From positions 1 to 29,308 of the forward strand of contig CAZRNR010000024.1 of NCBI GenBank assembly GCA_964601505.1: DNA of 29,308 bases. Reading direction: 5' to 3'. Position numbers and translations under genes: made by a program. Positions 8,523 to 15,589 of the stretch are shown in pieces (the first letter of the stretch is position 1; each line of letters opens with the position of its first letter). The notes beneath the pieces are model-generated. The model searched no databases and was not told the origin of the DNA. It was given only the letters and a program-made list of their open reading frames with translations. Source of the DNA: DRWZ01 sp964601505 (GTDB taxonomy: Bacteria > Calescibacteriota > Calescibacteriia > Calescibacteriales > Calescibacteriaceae).

Positions 8523-10394
8523 TCACATTCTTTCTTCAAGATATTTTGATATAGAGAAGACATCAATAACGAGAACAGGTTCTCCTTCAGCGGAAATTGT
8601 AGCTCCAGCTATTCCAGTAGCTTTCACACCACTTACAGTCTTGACAGCTATTTCCTCGGAAGATATAACTGAATCAACGAGAATCCCTATTCTCTTTTCG
8701 GCAACACCTGTAACAACAAGATGATACATATCTGAATTACTATCAGAAAGGCCAAATATACTACCAAGATAGACGACCGGTAAGAGATTGTTTCTCCAGT
8801 TTATCAATGGCTGCCCGCTTGCATATTTCATATCCTTTCTTGAAACTCTGTTTATTTCCACAACAGATGAGAGAGGTATGAAGAAATATGAGCCGTTGCA
8901 TGAGACTTTCAGAGTATTCATTATACCTACAGTCAAAGGTAATTTCATCGTTATCTTTGTTCCTTCCCCCCAGGCAGTTTGAACATCAAGTGTTCCCTTG
9001 AGTTCAACGATTTTTCCCCTAACAACATCCATTCCAACTCCTCTCCCTGAAAGCTCAGTAGCTTCGTCCTTTGATGAAAAGCCCGGGAGAAAAATAATAT
9101 TTATTATATCTTTTTCTCCCATAGACTCAAGCTGATCTTGAGTTATTATTCCTTTCTGGATAGCTTTTTGTTTTATCCTTTCTATATCTATTCCTCTCCC
9201 ATCGTCCTCAACTTCTATAACAACATTGTCTCCTTCATAGTATGCACGTAGATATATCCTCCCTTCTGGTGGTTTCCCATAAACTAACCTCTCCTCAGTT
9301 CTTTCAATACCGTGATCTATTGAGTTTCTTATCAGGTGTATCAAAGGTTCCTCAAGTTCATCTACAATAGATCTATCAAGTTCAGTATCCTCACCTTGTA
9401 TCATCAGCTCAACCTTTTTTCCAAAGTGTCTGGCGAGATTTCTGACAGTTCCAGGAAACTTTGAAAAAAGTGTCCTAAGAGGAATCATTCTCATCTTCAT
9501 GACAGAAAAGCGAAGCATGGATATTATCTTATCCATATTCGCAACTATTTCCGACAGTCTTGATATATCCGCATCTCTTGGATATTTTTCTTCTACCTTA
9601 GGTAAAACATTGAGTATAAAGTTTCTCTCAAGTATAAGTTCTTCTGAAAGAGCTAAGACTTCATCAATCTTTTGCGTAGCAACCCTTATAGTTTCATATG
9701 CAAATTTCCTCTTCTTTTCTTCCTTCTTCTCTTCTTCTTTCTTCTCTTCTTCCTCTTCTTTCTTTTCTGCTTTTACTTGCTTTTCATAGAAGGAAACACC
9801 TTCCCGTAAATCTGATTTCTGTTCATCTATAACTTTCTTCTCTTTCTCCTGAACCTGCTGAAAATCTTCTTTCTTTATCTCAAACTCCTTAATTTCTTCC
9901 TTATGTTCCTTCTGAAGTTCTTGCTTCTTCTCAGTCTTTAATTTTTGAACCTCAGCTTCATCAATTCCGGAGATACTTCTCATTATTTTATCTATCTTTG
10001 CCAACTCTGGAGATATATCTATTTCTCCTTCTGCACCAGATAGGTATATGTTTTCTGTAAGAGTTTTAAGTTTTTCAAGAGAATCAAAGACAACGTTTAT
10101 CATATCCTCAGTAAAGGATATTTTCTCATCTCTTATTTTCGCCATCAATGATTCTGTCTTATGTGAGAGCTCAACGGTTTTTTCAAGACCAAGAAATCCA
10201 GCAGCACCTTTTATGGTATGCCAACTTCTGAAAAGTGAATTTACAAGTTCTTCCTGGGAGCCCTCTTTCTTCTCTATAGCAAATAATGTCTCCTCTATCT
10301 TCTGAATTATATCACGAGCTTCTGCTATATACTGAGATACGTACTCTTTAAGAGACTCCTCCCAGCCTTCTAACTCGTTCTTCTCATCCGCCAT
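8523..10394 (-). CDS. cheA: Chemotaxis sensor histidine kinase CheA
   Basis: This is a cytoplasmic signalling kinase that autophosphorylates and passes phosphate to response regulators. Domain order: an HPt domain (residues ~8-115) with the phospho-acceptor H59 in RSWHTIKGAAGFLG; a very charged Lys/Glu linker (~150-225) where the CheY-binding P2 domain normally sits; a dimerisation helix pair (~228-305); a HATPase domain with the N box LIRNSIDHGIE (N356, H360), DDGRGID and GRGVGMDVV; and a CheW-like domain (~490-620). All catalytic features are intact. No cheW, cheY, cheB or receptor genes are nearby, so it could control pili, motility or another output. It starts a minus-strand run with coxC and HMG-CoA lyase and is divergent from nuoA. 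No clear Shine-Dalgarno precedes the ATG. Confidence 0.93.
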   Translation of the reverse strand: MADEKNELEGWEESLKEYVSQYIAEARDIIQKIEETLFAIEKKEGSQEELVNSLFRSWHTIKGAAGFLGLEKTVELSHKTESLMAKIRDEKISFTEDMINVVFDSLEKLKTLTENIYLSGAEGEIDISPELAKIDKIMRSISGIDEAEVQKLKTEKKQELQKEHKEEIKEFEIKKEDFQQVQEKEKKVIDEQKSDLREGVSFYEKQVKAEKKEEEEEKKEEEKKEEKKRKFAYETIRVATQKIDEVLALSEELILERNFILNVLPKVEEKYPRDADISRLSEIVANMDKIISMLRFSVMKMRMIPLRTLFSKFPGTVRNLARHFGKKVELMIQGEDTELDRSIVDELEEPLIHLIRNSIDHGIERTEERLVYGKPPEGRIYLRAYYEGDNVVIEVEDDGRGIDIERIKQKAIQKGIITQDQLESMGEKDIINIIFLPGFSSKDEATELSGRGVGMDVVRGKIVELKGTLDVQTAWGEGTKITMKLPLTVGIMNTLKVSCNGSYFFIPLSSVVEINRVSRKDMKYASGQPLINWRNNLLPVVYLGSIFGLSDSNSDMYHLVVTGVAEKRIGILVDSVISSEEIAVKTVSGVKATGIAGATISAEGEPVLVIDVFSISKYLEERM

Positions 10395-10539
10395 TGTATG
10401 ATATATTTTAATAATAACTCACAAATACTTTCCAAAATCAATTTAACACAGAAATCCACACCTAAACATATTAAAATAATGCTGAGAATCTAAAATGAGT
10501 TTATTGAAATTACCAAAATGAATTTACACAAGATTACAT

Positions 10540-10588
10540 AAAAATAAAAAATAAATAATAAAAATAATAAAAAAATAAAAATAATAAA
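10540..10588 (+). repeat. A/T-only low-complexity leader before nuoA
   Basis: Forty-nine consecutive bases are A or T only, built of variants of AAATAA and AATAATAAAA, ending directly at the nuoA start codon. There is no purine-rich Shine-Dalgarno. It lies in the 194-bp divergent region between cheA and nuoA, so it probably carries promoter and leader functions. An A-rich, unstructured leader could itself promote ribosome entry; that is inference. Confidence 0.7.
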
Positions 10589-10942
10589 ATGGAAAAAATA
10601 TTCTATGTCGGAATATATGTCTTCTTGGCATCTTTGGTAGGTCTTGGGATACTATTAATACATCTTTTATTATCTCAAAAACCAAAAGATAATCCTCCAC
10701 AAAAATTCTTGCCATTTGAAAGTGGTATGATCCCCTTCCACGACTCGAGAGGTAGATTGCCTGTGAAGTTTTACATATTTGCGCTTGCCTTCCTTATATT
10801 TGACATAGAGGTTGCCTTACTCATACCATACATTCCAATAGTAAAGCAACTTGGAATCGTAGGGATAGCAGAAGTTCTTTTTTTCTTACTTGTCTTGTTC
10901 TTTGGATACCTCTACATAAGGGATGTTGCTTTAAAACAGTAG
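10589..10942 (+). CDS. nuoA: NADH-quinone oxidoreductase subunit A
   Basis: This is a small membrane subunit of respiratory complex I, next to the quinone-binding region. The 117 residues contain three hydrophobic helices and the family core: FESGMIP in the first loop, then KFYIFALAFLIFDIEVALL with the conserved acidic residues of helix 2, and a third helix ending in GYLYIRDVALK. Length and order are normal. The loop has FESG, the form also seen in E. coli NuoA, rather than YECG. In most bacteria nuoA is followed directly by nuoB; here it is followed three bases later by a PqqD-like gene and then an aspartokinase, so the rest of complex I must be elsewhere. Confidence 0.9.
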   Translation: MEKIFYVGIYVFLASLVGLGILLIHLLLSQKPKDNPPQKFLPFESGMIPFHDSRGRLPVKFYIFALAFLIFDIEVALLIPYIPIVKQLGIVGIAEVLFFLLVLFFGYLYIRDVALKQ

Positions 10943-10945
10943 CTG

Positions 10946-11242
10946 ATGAGAACAAACAAGACATACCGAATTCTTAAAGCAAATATAGAGAAGAAAACGG
11001 AGTTTGAAAAACGGGTTGAAAGACAAACCCTAATATTGAAAAACAAAAAATTATATAGGCTAAATGAAGAAGGAACAATAATTTGGAAATTTCTTGGTGA
11101 AATTCCAACAGAAGAAATATGCCAAAAAATTGCAGCATTAAAGAAACAAAAAATTGAGAAAGTAAAAAATGATATTGCGAAATTCTTAAATGAGCTCTTA
11201 GATTTGGGACTTATATCAATCCACTATGGGAAGAGAAAATAA
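10946..11242 (+). CDS. PqqD-like small protein (RRE fold)
   Basis: This is a 98-residue protein resembling the PqqD family, whose winged-helix fold acts as a peptide-binding chaperone (RiPP recognition element) for radical SAM or other modifying enzymes. The family pattern is visible: a strand with LYRLNEEGTIIWKFL, then PTEEICQKIAALK, then a helix ending in FLNELLDLGLIS. It starts three bases after nuoA and its end overlaps the aspartokinase start by 17 bases, so the three are almost certainly on one message. No precursor peptide, radical SAM gene or peptidase is nearby, so a role in RiPP biosynthesis cannot be assumed. The fold assignment is moderate; the function is unknown. Confidence 0.6.
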   Translation: MRTNKTYRILKANIEKKTEFEKRVERQTLILKNKKLYRLNEEGTIIWKFLGEIPTEEICQKIAALKKQKIEKVKNDIAKFLNELLDLGLISIHYGKRK

Positions 11243-12005
11243 AATAATAGTTCAAAAGTTTGGAGGCACTTCTGTTGCAAATTTTGAAAGAATGAGAAGA
11301 GCTTGCGAACATGTAAAAAGAGCATACGAAATGGGCTTTGGAGTTGTTGTAACTGTGTCGGCAATGGCAGGAGAAACAGATAGATTAATAAACCTTGGAA
11401 AATCCGCTGTCGCAAAAACATACGATGATGAAATGGATGTTCTCGTATCAACCGGAGAGCAAGTATCCTGCTCAATATTTTCTATGATTTTGAGAGAAAA
11501 CAATATAAAAGCGAAATCATATCTTGGATTCCAAATCAGGATAACAACGGATGAAAATTACACTAACGCAAGAATAATTGAGATAGAAACAGAAAAGTTG
11601 ATCAGCGATATAAAACAAGGTATAGTCCCGGTGATAGCAGGATTTCAAGGAGTAACAAGAGACGGGAGAATAACAACATTAGGTAGAGGAGGATCAGATA
11701 CAACAGCGGTAGCAATAGCAGCAGCACTAAATGCTAAAATATGCGAAATATATACAGATGTACCTGGAGTATTTACAACAGACCCAAATTTAGTTGCGTC
11801 AGCTAAAAAGTTAAGATTTATATCATATGAAGAAATGGTAGAACTCGCATCTCTTGGAGCAAAAGTTCTTCAAATAAGAAGTGTAGAAATAGCTGCTCGT
11901 TTCAATATCCCCATACATGTCAGAAGCACATTTTCAAATGAAATAGGAACAATCGTAGCCACAGACTTAAAAAAAGCATCTGAAATATTAAAAATGATTG
12001 GTTGA
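11226..12005 (+). CDS. Aspartate kinase catalytic domain without ACT domains
   Basis: This protein would phosphorylate L-aspartate, the first step toward lysine, threonine and methionine. All catalytic elements are present: KFGGTSVAN (11-19), VVVTVSAMAGETDRL, STGEQVS, GRGGSDTTA (153-161), EIYTDVPGVFTTDP (174-187) and LGAKVLQIRSVEIAARF. The protein ends at residue 259, just after HVRSTFSNEIGT, which is where family members of about 400 residues begin their two ACT domains that bind lysine or threonine. The sequence after the stop encodes no ACT remnant in any forward frame I read, so this is not a recent truncation. It may be feedback-insensitive or may use a separate regulatory subunit. The start at 11226 overlaps the PqqD-like gene. 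The catalytic call is strong. Confidence 0.88.
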   Translation: MGRENKIIVQKFGGTSVANFERMRRACEHVKRAYEMGFGVVVTVSAMAGETDRLINLGKSAVAKTYDDEMDVLVSTGEQVSCSIFSMILRENNIKAKSYLGFQIRITTDENYTNARIIEIETEKLISDIKQGIVPVIAGFQGVTRDGRITTLGRGGSDTTAVAIAAALNAKICEIYTDVPGVFTTDPNLVASAKKLRFISYEEMVELASLGAKVLQIRSVEIAARFNIPIHVRSTFSNEIGTIVATDLKKASEILKMIG

Positions 12006-12078
12006 AAAAATCACCAAAAACACTTGAAAAACCGATTTAATAATAAAATAAGGCAATAGATAAAATGGATAAAAAACA

Positions 12079-13980
12079 ATGAAGGTATTAAAAAAAATCC
12101 TCTGCTCATTAGTGATATTACTCATACCTTTTAAAGTAGCTGAAGGACAGCGTAAGATGGAAGAACTTGTTTCTATGAACTTTAATGATATGGATGTGAT
12201 AGAACTTGTAAGAATAATATCTGATTGGACAGGAAAAAACTATCTACTCGATCAAAGAATAAGAGGTAGAGTCACAATAATATCGCCAAGAAAAGTAACT
12301 ATAAGAGAGGCATTAGAGATATTTCATTCCATATTGTATGCAAATGATCTAGCAATGATTGAGGTTGGGAAAATAGTTAAAATCGTTCCCGCCTCTGAAG
12401 TGAGGCAAGGACCAACGGAGATAGTAAAGGAGAAAAAACTTCTACCATCAGAAGAGTATGCTACAACTATTATATCTCCTGTTTTCGCAAATGCGGATCA
12501 GATAGCAGGAATAATAAGAAATTTTCTTTCAAGAAACGCATTCTTACAAGTCTATCAGCCCACGAACTCCATAATAATAATAGACACGAAAGTAAATATT
12601 TCAAGGATACAGGAGATAGTGAAAGAATTAGACAGGGTACCCTACACTTTCACAATTGAGCTTGTAAAACTCAAAAACTCAAACTCTCAAGATGTAGTTG
12701 GGATGATAAACCAGATAATTCAAGCCCAAAGGAAACCGACAAAACCGCCTGAGGCTCAACCAAGAGTCATATCTGACACAAGAACAAATTCAATACTCAT
12801 AGCTGCAGAAAAAGAAGATATAGAATATATAAAAAAGATAATATCGGAAATAGATATACCTTCTGATGTCGGGGAGGTAAATGTAGTATATCTAAACTAT
12901 GCTAAGGCAGAGGAAGTTGCCTCAGTTATGCAGAACATAATAGGTGGTGGAGGATTACGTGCTCCCGGGCAAGCTCAGGTAGTTCAAGCTCCCGTAAGAA
13001 TAGCAGCTGACAAATCAACAAATTCTCTGATAGTAATAGCATCACCCCAGGATTTTGAAAAAATAAGGGACATAATTTCAAAAATAGACATAGAAAGAAG
13101 GCAAGTGTTCGTTTCTGCGGCTATAATGGAAGTATCTACTTCAAGGCTTGCCCAGTATGGACTTTCCTTCCTCGCTGGAACAAAGGTAAAATTTCAAGGA
13201 AAAGAAGGAGTCGGACTTCTTGGAGGTTCAATTGGAGCACCTCTCCCATTTGCCATAATAGATCCCAGAAACATATCAACAATCTCCGGACTACTTTTTG
13301 GTTTTTCATTACCACCAGTTGAGGTCAATATAGGAGATCAGAAGATATCAATTCCGCCACTTGCGGCAATTCTAAATGCATTCGCTTCCGACACGGCCGT
13401 AGACATACTCTCAACACCTCAATTACTTACACTTGATAATAAAGAAGCAGAGATTCGCGTTGCAACAAATATTCCCTTTCCAACAGGTCAGATAATAACA
13501 GCCGCAGGTGCCGGCGGTGCAGCAGTCCCCACTATAACTATTCAAAGACAAGATGTAGGTATAATCTTAAAGATAACCCCACGTGTCATAGAAGGAGAGA
13601 AAAAGATACATATGGATATAAATATAGAGATATCTGATGTAGCTGAGGAAGCTCCAAGCGGACTTGCCGTTCAGCAGCTTGGGATTGCAACAATAAAACG
13701 CTCCACCTCAACTTCTATACTCATCGACGATAATCAGGTTGCAGTAATTGGCGGACTTATGAGAACCAGAAAATCATATTCAAGAGCAAAAGTACCAATA
13801 CTTGGAGATATACCCGTGGTAGGAGTCCTATTCAGATCATCTCAAACCAGAACACAAAAATCAAACCTGCTTATATTCATAAATCCCAAAATAATCTGGA
13901 AAAAAGGAGAAATTGAAAATATAACTGAACAAAAAATTGAAGAAGATATAAAAATAAAAAAAGAAGAGGGATTATATTAA
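12079..13980 (+). CDS. gspD: Type II secretion-type outer-membrane secretin (GspD family)
   Basis: This secretin would form a multimeric gated channel in the outer membrane. The N-terminal signal peptide (~1-23) ends near AEG. The periplasmic N0 domain (~28-105) has MNFNDMDVIELVRIISDWTG; three ring-building N domains follow (~120-345), with PTNSIIIIDT and DTRTNSILIAAE at the usual places; the secretin barrel covers ~370-610 with LSTPQLLTLDNKEAEI, GIILKITPRV and the closing VPILGDIPVVGVLFRS. The N0-N1-N2-N3 layout matches GspD better than PilQ, which carries AMIN domains. No other gsp or pil genes are adjacent. It sits 73 bases after the aspartokinase and 77 before a lipoprotein gene, all on the same strand. 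No lipobox, so it may need a pilotin or self-assemble. Confidence 0.9.
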   Translation: MKVLKKILCSLVILLIPFKVAEGQRKMEELVSMNFNDMDVIELVRIISDWTGKNYLLDQRIRGRVTIISPRKVTIREALEIFHSILYANDLAMIEVGKIVKIVPASEVRQGPTEIVKEKKLLPSEEYATTIISPVFANADQIAGIIRNFLSRNAFLQVYQPTNSIIIIDTKVNISRIQEIVKELDRVPYTFTIELVKLKNSNSQDVVGMINQIIQAQRKPTKPPEAQPRVISDTRTNSILIAAEKEDIEYIKKIISEIDIPSDVGEVNVVYLNYAKAEEVASVMQNIIGGGGLRAPGQAQVVQAPVRIAADKSTNSLIVIASPQDFEKIRDIISKIDIERRQVFVSAAIMEVSTSRLAQYGLSFLAGTKVKFQGKEGVGLLGGSIGAPLPFAIIDPRNISTISGLLFGFSLPPVEVNIGDQKISIPPLAAILNAFASDTAVDILSTPQLLTLDNKEAEIRVATNIPFPTGQIITAAGAGGAAVPTITIQRQDVGIILKITPRVIEGEKKIHMDINIEISDVAEEAPSGLAVQQLGIATIKRSTSTSILIDDNQVAVIGGLMRTRKSYSRAKVPILGDIPVVGVLFRSSQTRTQKSNLLIFINPKIIWKKGEIENITEQKIEEDIKIKKEEGLY

Positions 13981-14057
13981 ACTGATCTACATAAAAAATA
14001 AAAATGCTTAATTAATAAAATTAGTATAACACGCATAAATAGATTAATTTATTTATT

Positions 14058-15566
14058 GTGAAGAGTTTGGGGAAAGTTTTCTTCATTATCTTTATTACAT
14101 CATGTGGAAGGTTTTCTCTTGACTATGATCAGAAAGAGGGAATCACTATATATGAAGGAGATATACTTATTGCGTCCGGAGATAGTGGACTTTACAACTC
14201 ATTTGTTCAAGATAGAAGCGGTGGTATACACATAGTGTATTACCAGATACCCAGAGCAACAATACTTTGGAGTTATTCCTCTAACCTTAAAAAGGGTTTC
14301 GAAAAGACCGAAATTGTTGAGCAAGCAGGCCAGGGAGACAACTTTGGTTTATCCTCAAAAGTTATTGTAGATTCATCAAATAAACCTCATGTGATATACA
14401 TAAAGCATCTTGAAGGTGGAGAGAGCAGATTTAGAATGTATCACTCCTGGAGAGAAGACGAAGGTAAATGGTTATCTCAAGAGATTCAGACGTGTGGCTT
14501 TGAAAGCAAAGCAGAAAGACTTGACGCCATTATAGACCCAGAAGACATAATCCATATAGCATATATAGGAACAGACAAAAAACTTTATTACACAAGTATG
14601 AGAACAAACGGAGAACACATCTCATGCGAAACGATAGATCCAGCAGTAGGTGAGCTATCAAGAGTTCCATCTGGTGGAGCGATTTCTGACTGTGTAAATA
14701 TGGTAATAGACAGCGCAGGAACCATACATGTATCATACTATGACTCAGAAAACGGCAACTTAAAATATGCTTTTAAAAAGAAAGGAGAACAAGTATGGGA
14801 AGTATCAACACCAGGATGGCAAAAAGTATTCAATGAAGAGATAAAACTATCTCAAATCACACCAGGAGAATATACAGCTGAACTAAAATTCCCATCAAAT
14901 GAAGCTAAAGCAGATACATACATTTTTGCTGTTGGTCCCGGAGGTAGAAAAGAGGTTCCAAAAGATTTCTGGAGGTTCAGAGGTGTAAAAAACATCGTGT
15001 TCTCTGGGAATATTATTGGACCAGATAAAGAGTTTAACCTAAATATGAGATTCTATGTAAGCTATGTCAGAACCGATACATCTCCAGAAGATGAAGGAAT
15101 GTTTTGTGCAGTATCCTACAACGACCTTCTCGCACCAAATATTGCTTTTTATGACTCTACAAATATGAAAATAAAATTTGCTCAAAAGAATGGAGAAATA
15201 TGGGAAGTGGAAGAAGTTGAACCAGCACCAGTAGGAGGGAGAATAAATCTTGTTAATTTCAAAATAGAAGACAAAAGCGTCCCTGCAATAATATATTCAG
15301 ACTCACTCAGAAGCACAATAAGAATTCTAATAAAGAATCCAAATTATTCATCTGAAGAAGATAAATGGATAAAAAGTACAGTTCTCTCTCAAAGTTCTGC
15401 TGGATATCACCTTTTCTCCTCATTTATGCCAATATACGGGAAGTTAGGAATATCCTACATAAAGATTGTAAAGGGCTCTTTTGAACTTTACTTTTCCATA
15501 TTTGATGTCATAAGAGAAATAAAAGAGGCGATAAGAAAGCAAAAAAACAATAATCAACAAATATAA
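14058..15566 (+). CDS. Predicted lipoprotein with beta-propeller-like repeats
   Basis: This is a 502-residue exported protein of unknown function. The GTG at 14058 gives a short hydrophobic signal peptide with lipobox ITSC and lipid-accepting C16. The body carries repeats of the pattern D-x-x-x-x-x-H-[IV]-x-Y: DRSGGIHIVYY, DSSNKPHVIYI, DPEDIIHIAYIG, DSAGTIHVSYYDSENGNLKY and NIAFYDSTNMKIKFA. Such repeats usually build propeller blades, as in sialidase-like or surface-binding proteins, but no catalytic Asp-box sialidase motif is clear. The last ~20 residues are Lys-rich. The gene follows the secretin and precedes a second large lipoprotein by 23 bases, so an envelope or secretion role is suggested by context only. 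Confidence 0.75.
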   Translation: MKSLGKVFFIIFITSCGRFSLDYDQKEGITIYEGDILIASGDSGLYNSFVQDRSGGIHIVYYQIPRATILWSYSSNLKKGFEKTEIVEQAGQGDNFGLSSKVIVDSSNKPHVIYIKHLEGGESRFRMYHSWREDEGKWLSQEIQTCGFESKAERLDAIIDPEDIIHIAYIGTDKKLYYTSMRTNGEHISCETIDPAVGELSRVPSGGAISDCVNMVIDSAGTIHVSYYDSENGNLKYAFKKKGEQVWEVSTPGWQKVFNEEIKLSQITPGEYTAELKFPSNEAKADTYIFAVGPGGRKEVPKDFWRFRGVKNIVFSGNIIGPDKEFNLNMRFYVSYVRTDTSPEDEGMFCAVSYNDLLAPNIAFYDSTNMKIKFAQKNGEIWEVEEVEPAPVGGRINLVNFKIEDKSVPAIIYSDSLRSTIRILIKNPNYSSEEDKWIKSTVLSQSSAGYHLFSSFMPIYGKLGISYIKIVKGSFELYFSIFDVIREIKEAIRKQKNNNQQI

Positions 15567-15589
15567 AAATAAATAATAGCATAATAAAT

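Noticed and set aside
9499..9789. Ser/Phe-rich frame opposite the CheA linker
   Set aside because: It is the reverse reading of the Lys/Glu-rich linker of cheA.
10589..10942. Absence of the YECG cysteine in NuoA as an anomaly
   Set aside because: FESG in this loop is also the form in E. coli NuoA, so it is normal variation.
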